The position numbers were made by a program, and so were the translations under genes. Below, in pieces: positions 1-10,236 of a DNA stretch of 64,000 nucleotides (its first letter is position 1; each line of letters begins with the position of its first letter). The notes under the pieces are model-generated. The model searched no databases. It had not been told where the DNA came from and saw only the letters and a program-made list of their open reading frames with translations. Source of the stretch: Elgaria multicarinata webbii (Eukaryota; Chordata; Lepidosauria; Squamata; Anguidae); assembly GCF_023053635.1 (NCBI RefSeq), contig NC_086182.1, positions 3,361,001 to 3,425,000 on the forward strand, in the 5' to 3' direction.

Positions 1-1999
1 TTTGACAAGTCCTCAGAGCAACCTGTTCTGAGGAGTTGACTCAAGCCAGCTTCCAGTAAAAAGGGACCCATGGAACTGGGACCTTATGGACTGGATTACT
101 GCTATCCCCACGGTAACCCCAAGATTCTACCAAGCCACAGAATGTTATGATGTGAAAGGAGTCCAAAGGGATGGGCAGTTGGCCTGAACGGAAAGTGCCG
201 GGAGGGGAGTCCGTTAGCGGAGCCCAAGAGTAAGTCAAACCACAACAAGCATGAGAAATATGCATTTGTGTACACTGAAGGCTTCTCCCAAATGTGAATG
301 GATTAATCTGAATATTTCGTGCAGACGTGGGCACCAGCTAAATAAACCTCTCTTTTTAAATTCACCTATTAAAACTATGAACGATTCTTGTTACAGAGCA
401 CTATTTATTTAAAGATTACTCTTCTCCCAACATTCTTTGTCTTTCCAGAAGTTTTTGCTCTGGAATAATTAAAACGGAAGAGCTCCCAGCTCCCTTGGAC
501 ACTTTCTCGAAAGCTACCATGTGGCGTGCAGTTACAGACATGGGAAACCCCAGCCGGAGGGGTTGTCTTTTAAAGCCTTTTCAGGAATCCATTCATGGAT
601 GACTTTATTCACATGTCCATTCTTGACTCTACCACTCTGAACTGCCCCAAAGTCTCCTGCCCTGTTCCACAGCCCTGTGGGAGATGTTTGTTTGTTTGTT
701 TTTAATTATCCCTTAATGCTAGTTGGAAAGCCTGGGACCACATGAGGAGAGGGCAGATTGCGTTAATGTTTTCTACAGAATTGGCACCACTTCGGTCAGC
801 TTTAAAACGCACCTCCTTGACCAAAACGAAGTAGGACCTGCCATTGTCTGTGTGCATTTCCTCATCTTCCTGTGTCGTTGCTCCCACTGGCAAAATTTAC
901 ATTGCAACTCCTTGGGGCAGGGATCTGTCCAGTTTGCTTATTCTACTCTGTAAAGTGCTTTGTACCTTTATTGTAGTACAGAAATAAGTAAACCAATGCG
1001 TCAGAATGAAATGAAGTCATTGAGGGCACAGCAAATGTTAGTCAAGACTAATTCCCACTGAAAGTCCGGTGCTACCCTTAGGCATGGCTAACTGAAGCCC
1101 CTTGGCATTGCTGGGACTGGGGGGGGGTATTGGCTGATTTTGCTGGATTGTGCCCAAGACTATGGCTGTGGAGTTGCTTCTTCCTTGTTCCACTTTCTCT
1201 TATCGCTGCTCTCACATTTTACCTTCTCTAACCTGCCCCAAAACTTTATCCACCATGAACTATGGATCCGTTATCTCACAGCTGTTGTCTCTCCATCAGC
1301 CCCCTGGAAAAGAGAAGGATCCTTCTAAATGCCAAGAGGGCACAATTTCCTACCTGCCATCACGAAAGCAAATTTCCAGATAAGGCGACTGTCAAAAATA
1401 TTTGCCAATCTCTGAAGAGACTAACTCCAACGCTCCTAACTGATCAAATGTCCAGTAAGGAATAGGATTGCGATGATGCAAAATTGTTTATGTCCGTCCC
1501 TATGGTAACCCTGGGGATTGTGAGGTGGGGGCAAGGAGAATATTCAAAGTGGAATATGATGATGAAAGATGATGTCATGGTGGAAGCTGGAAGAGCAGAC
1601 CAAGGGCTGCCACCAAGAACTGAGCTAGGCAGGGAAGAGTTAGTGGTTCACCCTACCTGGTAGGAAACACATCTTCACAATCAATGTTCTCCATCCTGAC
1701 CTCTAGAGAGAAAGGCCTAATCTGGGATGCTGAGATGTTTTCAAACATAATCACTTGAAGTCCCTTTTGGCTTTTGTTTGAATGGAAGACTAGCAGATCC
1801 TTCACTGAGCAAGGGGCTGGACTGAGTGACTTCCGAGATTCCTTCCAACATTATGTTTCCATGAAAGTGGTGGCTTGGAGCAGGTGTTCTAGTAGGGAAT
1901 CCTAGGCAGAAATGGCAGCAAGGGAGAAAGTACTTGCAAACAAGGGTGTGTGTGTGTGTGTGAGTATGTGTATGTGTATGTATGCCTGCCCGAGACTTG
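1..1999. other. Non-repetitive part of segment copy 1, nothing assigned
   Basis: Only short ORFs on both strands, none with recognisable family residues. The same holds for its duplicate at 41733-43890, apart from the CR1 insert there. Confidence 0.5.
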
Positions 2000-2369
2000 A
2001 GATCTGTTGGAGGAACCCTCCTCCACGTCCCACCAACACAAGACATATGCTATGGTGGGACATGGGAGAGGGCTTTCTCTGTTGTGGCGTCCCGGCTATG
2101 GAATGACCTCCCCCTGGAGGCCCAACTGGCACCGACGCTGACTTTATTCCGGCACCAAGTAAAGTCATGGCTTTTTAACAAAGCCTTGATGCCTAAATTC
2201 ACCAAGCTTGCACATGGTTTTAATTGGTTTTACTGCTTTTATATTCTATACTGGTTTCAGCTTGATTAATGGTTTAATGTGTTTTTAGCTGTGTATATTT
2301 ACTGTTTTATATTGTTGTATAATTGTATTTGTACACCGCCCTGAGATCCTAGTGATAAATAAATAAATG
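2000..2369 (+). repeat. L2-type LINE, 3' end (segment copy 1)
   Basis: The translated stretch contains the last residues of an L2 ORF2 (RLWNDLPLEAQLAPTLTLFR, then KSWLFNKAL), followed by a 3' UTR with TACACCGCCCTGAGA and an AATAAATAAATGG tail. It is heavily 5'-truncated. Confidence 0.8.
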
Positions 2370-2679
2370 GTCTTGTTCAGCCTTCCCGTTTTTTAAATGC
2401 TTTTAAAACACTTTTATCTTCGTTCTCTGATCAGAGATAAGAATGAAGTTTCCCTGCTTAGTGGTGAAGAAAGCTTCCTCCCCCACCAATCTGGATTATT
2501 TCTCAGTATTGCTAATAGTGGCAGTCTTTTCCCCAAAGCCTCGCTGATCAGCTGATCTGCAGGGAAAAGAGGGGGCTGTAGGTTGAGCACCCCTGCAGTA
2601 ATATCTTGGATGGATAGTGATGAAATGATGATTGCACAGATGTCCGCTTTAGTTCATACATTTCTTGTGAGTACCACGG

Positions 2680-2842
2680 GGTTTTTAACCCATCTTGTGG
2701 TTTTTAGGGTTGATTGTTTTAAATTGTTTTTGTATGTAAATGTTTTTATTTTTTATTTTACATTGCATTGTTACATTTTTAATCTTTTGTAAAACACCCA
2801 GAGAGCTTTGGCTATTAGGCAGTACAGAAATGTAATAAATAA
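2680..2842 (+). repeat. L2-type LINE 3' tail (segment copy 1)
   Basis: A 3' UTR fragment ending CCCAGAGAGCTTTGGCTAT, then AGGCAGTACAGAAATG and TAATAAATAAA. The same tail recurs near 48680, 19960 and 33837. Confidence 0.7.
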
Positions 2843-3330
2843 AGAATCTTAAAGATGAAATATATAATTTGAAGTAACCACTTTTTAGTGCAATCCCTCC
2901 TCGGAGTTGGTGTCTGCAACTTTTTCAGCACCTCTTTTTCACAACACCCTTTTCTAGTCTGAAGCAGAAGCCCACATGTGGACAGCAAGGTCAGATGGAT
3001 GTTGCAGCACCTAGGACAGCTCCCAGTGAGCAATTTGTTTCCTCACAATCTGAGAACCGACCGAAGCCTTCTATGCCTTAGTCCAGAGCCTTCTTCTCAG
3101 ACCACACCCCTTCCTATGAAGTGGAAAGCTTTAAAGTGGGGACACAAAAATGTGGGGTCCCTACGCCACCAGAAAAAAAAATCAGAAAGGAAAAGCACAC
3201 TAGGAACGGGCTCTTTGGTTCCTGCCATAGAAGACTCATTCGTAGCGTGTCCCCGTTGCATCCTAGGAAGCTGTTGCACTGGGGCTTATTTCTGAGTAGA
3301 CATGCATAGGACCATGCATGATTTTGTACA

Positions 3331-3332
<2 letters not shown>

Positions 3333-3361
<29 letters not shown>
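3333..3361. repeat. (TA)n microsatellite, segment copy 1
   Basis: About 14 TA units directly before the CR1-like fragment at 3362. The copy at 45218-45255 is longer. Confidence 0.95.
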
Positions 3362-3364
<3 letters not shown>

Positions 3365-3935
3365 AGACCTGGAAAAAGTGCAGGAAATGGTAACTAAAAC
3401 GATGAAGGGGCTGGAGCAATTCCCCTACGAGGGAAGATTAAAGCAGCTGGGATTGTTTAGCTTGGAAAAAAGAATGGAAGGGGGAGACATGATAGAAGTG
3501 TACAAAATTATGCATGGTGCAGAGAATGTGGACATGGAGACACTTTTCTCCCTCTCCCATAATACTAGGACTTGGGATCATCCCATGATTAGTAGGAGAT
3601 TCAGGACAGATAAAAGGACGTACTTCTTCACACAGTGCATATTTAAACTATGGAATTCGCCACCACAAGATGTGGTGATGGGTCTAAAAGGGGCGGGATA
3701 AATTCCTGGAGGAGAAGGCTAGTTCTGAAGGCTAAGTGCAACTTCCAGTATTTGAGGCAGGAAGCTTGCGTGCACCAGTTGCTGGGGAACATGGGCGGGA
3801 GGGTGCTGCTGCACCATGTCCTGCTTTGTTGGTCCCTGGTCAACAGCTGGTTGGCCACTGTGTGGACAGAGTGCTGGACTAGATGGACCCTTGATCTGAT
3901 CCAACACGGCTCTTCTTATGTTCTTATTCCATCAG
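3362..3935 (+). repeat. CR1-family LINE 3' fragment (segment copy 1)
   Basis: The translation keeps the conserved CR1 ORF2 tail in drifted form: EKVQEMVTKTMKGLEQFPY, LKQLGLFSLEKRM, GGDMIEVYKIM, TYFFTQCIFKLWNSPP. It ends with CTGGACTAGATGGACCC and ATGTTCTTAT, a different 3' terminus from the ATTCTATG CR1 group, so it is a separate subfamily. The related copy at 27893-28618 ends the same way. Confidence 0.8.
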
Positions 3936-4603
3936 GTTTCCAATAAATCCACTATATCTAGCTTGCCCTTTAAAACCAGGCACTCCAACTCTCACATTGA
4001 TGTGTACAAGTTACCTAGAATATACTTCTACATGCTGACAAATTCCAAGGATTTCCCAACACTCTGTGTAGGAATTACTGTCCTACACAGAGTGTAGGAT
4101 CATGGTATATGATTCAAAGCAACAAAACATGTGCAGACACATGAGGAGAAGCGAGGCTGATGTGTATGAATTATGATCACTCACCAGCTTCCCCAACCCA
4201 CCACCAGAAAAATATCTGTGGACACCCATGGTAGGTCGCTCTCGGAGGGTGAACGTACTGGTAGGGATGGCGGAGAAATTAGTCCAGTTCTCATTTAATG
4301 TGACTTTGCCTAATATTGCACTTTTAAACGAATGCACGAACCAAACCGAAAATCCATTGTACTTTGAAATTCGCACTTTTCTGAACTTTGCAATGGACAT
4401 CTCCAGTCAAAAAAATGTGACCAACATAAGTAGTGTGGATTGCCTTTATTGTTGCTTACTTTTTGGTCTGTTGATTTTCACTTTGCTCTGTACTGGCTAT
4501 TTCCCAGTAATACTGAATCTAATCTATGTTTATTGAATGGTTGCTTCTTTCTTATTTTATTATATTGATATGATTGGTGACAAATTGCTTTTTTTCTCCC
4601 CAG

Positions 4604-4855
4604 ATATCGGTTTTGGATAATGTAATTTTTACTTCGGCCACCGTTTGCCAATCGAGAGACGTCTTGCCCCTACTGGAACAGTCCTCCTCAGAAGAAAAGC
4701 GAGAGGCCCCCGAATCCCAGGCATCCCAGATCAAGGACTGCCCCGTTTGCAACCCCCAGTGCAGATGGGAGCACGTTTTGGAGAAAAAGTTTGCACCTTC
4801 CCAAAATTGCCATCACATTAAAAAACAAATTAAAAAAACAAAAAACGTTAAAAAG
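4604..4855 (+). CDS. Candidate internal exon, unrecognised (copy 1)
   Basis: A long pyrimidine tract ending in CCCCAG precedes an open stretch of exactly 84 codons that ends at AAAAAG followed by GTAAAA, so both exon ends are in phase 0. The peptide is hydrophilic, with an acidic/Ser middle (LEQSSSEEKREAPES), a Cys/His cluster (CPVCNPQC, later NCHH) and a Lys-rich end. I recognise no family. No neighbouring exon was identified, and the copy-2 counterpart has lost the frame near its end, so it may be a chance ORF or a dead exon. Confidence 0.25.
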
Positions 4856-5063
4856 GTAAAAATACTGATTCTCACTCATTTTGATGCTTTAGTCAGTTGG
4901 AGAAAACTGAGCCCTTCTGAAAAATCTGCATGGAAATAGAAGCCCTTCTTTCCAGAACTGGTGGATCCCATCCGCCCTCCCTCCTCCCCTGAACTTACAG
5001 AGGGGAGCTCATGGTAAGAGTCTGAAGAGGGCACCACAGTGGCCCTTCATTTGGGCCAAAACG

Positions 5064-5573
5064 TCACACTGGCCTGTCCAGATTATACTGGCTGGAGCTG
5101 GGGTGACGGCTGGCTTTGGAGGAGAGCCACAGTTGAGGGGCGGCAGCTGGGGCTGTTTCGCTCTGAGCCTCAACCCAGCCAGGCTTGCGCTGCAGGGGTC
5201 CCTGTACATGTACGGGGAAGAAGCACCAGTGCCATACGTTTGAGACAGCAGGCCCAGGAGGGCTTGCCAGGCTGTTGAAGGACTCCAGAGAGGGGACGCC
5301 AGGCACGGAGGCTCCTGCAGCTCCAGGAAACACACCCTGGGGTGGAAAGGAATCGAGGTTCACGGAGTTGAAGAGCTGGAACCCTTTGCCATGCATGGGG
5401 GTGGCATGCAGTCCCTTGGGGGCCCAGGAGCTGTAGGCATAGCTTGGGTAGAGGTCCTCAGAAGGGCTCCCAGGCAAACCACTGAGCTGCGAGCCAAAGG
5501 GGCCTTTGCAGAGCTCCGTCTGCTGGTGGAGCGCCTTCTTCCGCCACTTGGCTTTCCGGTTCTTAAACCAAAC
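5064..5573 (-). pseudogene. PITX3-like paired-type homeobox, last exon (copy 1)
   Basis: The exon starts after a CT-rich tract ending in AG and reads VWFKNRKAKWRKKALHQQ, the end of homeodomain helix 3. PITX genes have an intron at exactly this point, and the Lys of WFKNR is the K50 that defines bicoid-type DNA binding. Downstream residues match the PITX C-terminus, closest to PITX3: TELCKGPFG, DLYPSYAYSSW, FNSVN, and a last residue run QYNLDRPV before the stop at 5064. The OAR motif (SSPYMYRDPC...SLAGLRLRAKQ) is present but in a different frame, about 5120-5240, so two frame changes separate it from the parts before and after. NRK replaces the usual NRR. The upstream exons with the rest of the homeodomain are not visible in the window. 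Likely a decaying PITX paralogue; an active gene with a rewritten C-terminus is less likely. Confidence 0.8.
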
Positions 5574-6296
5574 CTAGAGAGAGAGAGAGAGGGAGGGAGG
5601 GAGGGAGGGAGAAAACTGTACTCTTAAAGGCAGTGTTTAAATTCTTTCTGCAATATCTGCACCCGACAGACGAGGCCAGGAAGCCACTTCCAACATGATG
5701 GTGTGCATTCTCTTAATGGGAGTTGGGTAAGACCAGCACAAGAGGAGAATAACTTGGAGAAATGTAGGTTAGGCACTAATACTGGGGTCTACGACATGGT
5801 GCCTGCCAATCTCCCTACACTTCCTGATATATATATATTTTAAAAAAGATATGTTAATTTAGAAAGGTGGTGTTTTTTTAAACTAGGAGACTGGCATGCT
5901 GCAAAATAAGATAGCCTTCCAGCATCATCTTGCCCAAGAATCCGATGTGGACCCCACAGGCATTCTTAGAAAATAAAAATGGGGGACTGTAGCCCAGCAT
6001 GCCCAGACACACGGGGGTGGTGGTTTAATCTTGGGTGGCAGGGACTATCCTGGGATATCTCTGCATATCACTCAGCACTCAAAACAGGAGGATCTGGAGG
6101 TAGTAGGAGAAATTGTAGTCAACAAGCAAAGCTTGAGCTTGAACGCACTCAGGGATCCCATCCCACTTTTGGAGTTTGTATTGTGGCTCTTCGGTATACT
6201 TTGAGACAGTTGAAAGCGGATAAGAGTGTTTGGTTCTTCCTTGCTCTCATTGTGATTCTGCTTCCTCCTTTACATCTAGGTTAGCGGCAAGCCATA
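5574..6296. other. Presumed intron of the PITX3-like exon, with a (GA)n tract
   Basis: On the minus strand this lies upstream of the homeobox exon. It starts with a GA/CT repeat (5578-5611) that serves as the polypyrimidine tract. No preceding homeodomain exon is visible. The copy-2 equivalent is 47445-48065. Confidence 0.5.
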
Positions 6297-6437
6297 GGCC
6301 ATAGCTAGACCTAAAGTTTATCCCTGGATCGTCCAGGGGTCAGACCTGTTCATCTAGGTGACTCACAGGGGATCCAGTGCTCAGGCAGGGGCGAACCCGG
6401 GATGATCTTGGTATAAACCTTAGGTCTAGCTACAGCC
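6297..6437. mobile_element. Palindromic MITE, 141 bp (copy a)
   Basis: Ends are inverted copies: GGCCATAGCTAGACCTAAAG at the left and CTTAGGTCTAGCTACAGCC at the right. Internal bases also pair in part. Flanking ATA occurs on both sides, a possible 3-bp target duplication. The second copy at 6897-7037 has the same length and is inserted in the opposite orientation. No coding capacity. Confidence 0.8.
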
Positions 6438-6896
6438 ATAGTCTGCAATATCATCCAAGTCAGGCAAGATGGTTTCCCACTAATTTGGAGGTAGAAGGAG
6501 AGGAGCGTGTGAGAGGAGGGAGAGGGGGAGGAAGTGGCTGAGCACAAGGCTTATTCATTTGCTTCCTGAATCAGATGTTTGTTATGGTGGAAGCTTCTAT
6601 GTTTGTACAACTACCCAAGAGGACGCCCCCCCCCCCCAAGCAGAACTCAGAGACCAGAAAGAAACTTGGTCGGGGAGAAAGCAGAAAGAAATGGGAGCTG
6701 CCTGCTTGCCATTTCTCCCCTTCAGGTGTACTCTCTGTACCCTCCAACTGTTTTAAGCAGAAGACAGGGGTTTGCAAATGTACTTCCAATTTCTCTGATG
6801 ACCCTCTGCTACAAATGAGAAGATACCTTTATGCAATATGTGATTGTACACTGAGACGGTATAATTCCTCACTTGCCATGATCAAAGGAATACTGA

Positions 6897-7037
6897 GGCC
6901 ACAGCTAGACCTAAGGTTTATCCTGGGATCATCCAGGGTTCACCCCTGCCTGAGCACTGGATCCCTTGTGTGTCACCTAGGTGAACAGGTTTGACCCCTG
7001 GATGATCCAGGGATAAACCTTAGGTCTAGCTGTGGCC
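6897..7037. mobile_element. Palindromic MITE, 141 bp (copy b)
   Basis: Ends are GGCCACAGCTAGACCTAAGG and its near-perfect inverse, flanked by TGA on both sides. It is the same family as 6297-6437. A 3-bp target duplication would fit PIF/Harbinger or a related superfamily, but three bases can match by chance. Confidence 0.85.
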
Positions 7038-7200
7038 TGAGATAAGGTAAGCTTTTTGCCTACTGTTTTCACCTTTTCAGCACATCTGCTGAAATCATTG
7101 GCCAGAAAAGAGTATATATTGCAGGATTAACACAGAGCAAGTCTGTTTATTGCTTTGGCAGTTAATTAAGACAACTTGAAGACACAGAGCTTTTCTAGTG

Positions 7201-7337
7201 CAGGATCTACACTACTGCTTTAAAGCGCTTTATAACAGTTTTGACAACTGTTGAGGCCCAGGACACACTGCATATACAGGTTTCAAAACGTTTTCAAAGT
7301 GCTTTAAAGCGCTTTAAAAGCAGTAGTGTAGATCCCC
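7201..7337. mobile_element. Palindromic MITE with TCTACACTACTG ends
   Basis: GGATCTACACTACTGCTTTA at 7203 is mirrored by its inverse ending at 7335, and AAAGCGCTTT lies just inside each arm. Total about 135 bp, no ORF. Superfamily not assigned; no clear target duplication was seen. Confidence 0.75.
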
Positions 7338-7739
7338 TCCAGGTGAGGTTTTCTTACCAGCTTGTGTGCAGGATTGTGCTGGGATCACGATGCACCTTTG
7401 GGAATTTGTTACAATGAATATAATTTTTCACATCAGGTTAAAACATGTGGGGATGGAGCTATCTTCCACAACACATCTCCACAATGCATTTCAGACATGT
7501 TTAAATATGACTCACAATTCTCATTCCTGTCCCTCCACTTGCTTAATTTTTTTCATGAAAATGCAAAGTGGAAGGAAAGGGCAGAGATGGGTCTTTCTCC
7601 ACCACTCCCCTTCATTTCCTCTTGATATCAGCCCCCCCTCCCCCAGTAAAGGCCCACACAGCTTTAGGGAAGCCCCATTTCAGGCTGTTCCCAATAGAGA
7701 TGCTAATCCCGCATCTTATTTATTTATTTATTGCATTTC

Positions 7740-8165
7740 TATGAGTTTCATCCCACGTATCTGTTTCCTTCAAATTATCCCCTACGGCATTTAGCTTTCG
7801 TTGTTGTTGTTGTACCCCAGGCAGCAGCGCTTTGCATACCAGGAAGAGGGTTTAATGGAGGAAATGTAAAAAAAATCATAAAAAATCAACGGATGACCCA
7901 ATCCGATTCAAATTTGGTATGCTTAAAGCTCTCCTTAATATCTATTACTGTGCCAATTTTGATGTTTCTATCTTTAAAGCTTACGCAGATGTAAGCATTT
8001 GTTTTAATTTTTTTCAAATCCTGCTCCTGTGCCCCAGTGGCCGCTCGGAAGATACGCTCGAAAACTAGTGGCTAAATACAGTGAGGCTTTTCCCTTTATT
8101 GCACAATCAAAGCAGGATGCATGGGAGTACTTCACAGTCAAAGCAGATTATAAGGTGGAGCCAGC
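7740..8165. repeat. Unclassified interspersed repeat, copy 1
   Basis: The stretch shares long blocks with 27375-27870, including AATCAACGGATGACCCAATC, TTCAAATTTGGTATGCTTAA and the 3' block AGGATGCATGGGAGTACTTC. The last block alone recurs near 13253 and 21121. No ORF or terminal inverted repeat was recognised. Confidence 0.7.
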
Positions 8166-8723
8166 CAAAGTGGCTCCCTGGTGAGGGATAGTGCATGCTC
8201 AGAGGCACTCTCCCCTCATGTCAACCGATGCACTCTATGGAAGCCTCTAAGGAAGAAAAGATAAGGGCAAATGATTCCCCCTTTTTTTCTGTTCATCTCT
8301 CATTCACTACTAAAGCAGGGGTTGTTTGTTTGCACAGTGGGCGGGGAATCCCTCGCCTATCGAGCCTCTACCATTCCTTCAGACAACTGAGATTTCTTCT
8401 AAATCCCATGTTGTGCTTTTAGTAGTATAACTCCATTAAGCAGTTTACCATTAATATTCCAATTGCCCTGGCAGAGCCCCACCCCACCCCGGTTGGACTA
8501 GCGGTGCTGCTGACCCTGATGCGCTCTCCTGCTGTGTGTAGACACAGGATTGACTGCGTGGCTTCTTCGTGACTCGTTTTGCACCAGTTTGTTAAAACAG
8601 CTGGGAAAGGGTCTCTCGAAAGAAATTCAAGGCATCGACCACTTGTAGATTCCTGCCTGACAGCGTGTTTCTTGGCTGGCAGTGAAGATGGCACAGGAGT
8701 GGAGGTGACTGGTTTTATAAACC
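8166..8723. other. No assigned feature
   Basis: Short ORFs on both strands only; nothing recognised. Confidence 0.5.
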
Positions 8724-9223
8724 AATAGCAAATGCTATTTTGGGCTGCATTAATAGAAGTATAGCTTCCAAATCACGTGAGGTACTGGTTCCTCCCTATC
8801 TGGTTCCTCTTGATTGTTGTTGGCCTTTCAGTGACCTCATTCCGGTTCCTGACTTGGAGCGGAGCAGAAGCAGGGAAGAGCAGCTGGCCTAGCTCAAGTA
8901 GGAGCTAGAAAAGTAAGCCAGATTCCCAGGGAGCGAGCGAACAGGGAGCGAGCAAACAGGAGTTTGACAGGGGGAGTTCGGCAGGGGAGGCCTCTAAAAA
9001 TAAATAAATAAATAAAAGAGGTGGGAAAAACAAAGAAAAACAAAAAGAGGAAAAAAAAACCACAAAGCCACCATCAAAACAAACAAAAAACAAAACCCCC
9101 CAAAGATCTTACTTTCCCTTAAGACATCCTCATATAGTTGTGTACCTTCAGAGAGGACACAACATAGCAAAGGCAATTCTACTATAATCAAAAAGGAAAA
9201 AAACCAAAGCAGAAATCGACAAT

Positions 9224-10225
9224 ATGGATGGAAAGGAGTCCCTAGAGGTGGTGACCTGCAAAGGGTGTGCAATGTTTGTGTTTCTGCCTGAGCTCAACAT
9301 GGCATATACCTGCAACAAGTGCAAGCTGGTGGCACTTTTGGAAGAAAAAGTGAGAGGACTTGAGCAGCGAGTGTCCACCCTCCAAGGAATAAGAGAAGTC
9401 GAGGAGTTCTTAGACCGAACGGTGGAACTGCAACAGCAACAAGAAGCACACGAGATTGAACAACAACAGCCAGCTGAAGCAGAAGTGGAGTATGCTGAGG
9501 GGAGGAAAGCCAATGAAGAGGAAACTCCCTGGAAAAGAGTGACAGTTAGGAGGGGAGGAATTAGAGGGCGTTCTGCACCGGTGGAGCCATTGGAGTTAAG
9601 CAACCGCTTTCAGCTTCTGGAGAATGAGACTGAAGGACAGTTTGCAGAGGAAGACGTACAGGAGACACCACGCAACAGTGACCAAGAGGCAGAAGGTAGG
9701 TCAACCAAGAAGAAGAGAAGAGTAGTCGTTGTGGGAGACTCCCTGCTGCGTGGGATTGAAACCCAAGTATGTCGTGAAGACCCATGGACTCGCCAGGTGT
9801 GCTGTCTCCCTGGAGCACAGATTAGAGATGTGACTGAAGGGTTACCGAAGCTCATAAAGCCCACGGACACATACCCCTTTCTTCTCATCCATGTGGGAAC
9901 AAATGATGTCGCCAAGCAGAGCTATGAAGAAATCATTTCAGACTTTGAAGTTCTGGGAAGGAAACTGAAGAACTTTGGGGCCCAGGTAGTTTTCTCATCC
10001 ATCCTCCCGGTTCTTGGAAGAGGATTAGAAAGGGAAAGAAAAATACTCCGGATGAACGACTGGCTTCGAAAGTGGTGCTGTCGTGAGAGTTTTGGATTCT
10101 GGGACCACGGGCTATGCTACTTGGAACATGGACTGCTGGCAAGGGATGGGTTGCACCTCACAAGGGCTGGAAAGAATGAGTTCGGCCACAGCATGAAGAA
10201 CTTTATCAGGAGGGCTTTAAACTGA
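9224..10225 (+). CDS. CR1 ORF1 protein with Cys motif, coiled coil and SGNH esterase domain
   Basis: 333 residues, uninterrupted. The N-terminus has two CxxC pairs (residues 12/15 and 30/33), which may bind zinc, followed by a Leu/Glu-rich coiled-coil stretch (about 36-82). The C-terminal half is an SGNH/GDSL hydrolase fold: GDSLL at 171-175 carries the nucleophile Ser, GTND at 225-228 is block III, and DGLHL at 308-312 gives the catalytic Asp and His. CR1 ORF1 proteins of this type are thought to bind nucleic acid and lipid and to act in the retrotransposition particle. ORF2 starts 11 bases downstream. The open frame over a full 1 kb suggests a fairly young copy. Confidence 0.9.
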   Translation: MDGKESLEVVTCKGCAMFVFLPELNMAYTCNKCKLVALLEEKVRGLEQRVSTLQGIREVEEFLDRTVELQQQQEAHEIEQQQPAEAEVEYAEGRKANEEETPWKRVTVRRGGIRGRSAPVEPLELSNRFQLLENETEGQFAEEDVQETPRNSDQEAEGRSTKKKRRVVVVGDSLLRGIETQVCREDPWTRQVCCLPGAQIRDVTEGLPKLIKPTDTYPFLLIHVGTNDVAKQSYEEIISDFEVLGRKLKNFGAQVVFSSILPVLGRGLERERKILRMNDWLRKWCCRESFGFWDHGLCYLEHGLLARDGLHLTRAGKNEFGHSMKNFIRRALN

Positions 10226-10236
10226 ATCTTACGGGG

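Larger units (their letters stand above)
1..6531. repeat. Segmental duplication, copy 1 (runs off the left edge)
   Basis: This stretch matches 41733-48242 base for base with roughly 1-2% substitutions and a few indels, in the same orientation. Shared landmarks in the same order are the L2 tail near 2000-2370, the AT microsatellite at 3333, the CR1-type 3' end at 3362-3935, the candidate exon at 4604 and the PITX-like exon at 5064-5573. Homology stops abruptly after 6531; the left end lies outside the window. Copy 1 keeps a 174-bp piece (about 6174-6347) that copy 2 lacks, and lacks a 141-bp CR1 fragment that copy 2 has. The percent identity is an estimate by eye. Confidence 0.95.

Noticed and set aside
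4228-4536. 102-residue plus-strand ORF with Asn-X-Ser/Thr sites and a hydrophobic segment, present in both duplicates
   Set aside because: No family resemblance and no transcript signals; retention in both copies only reflects recent duplication.
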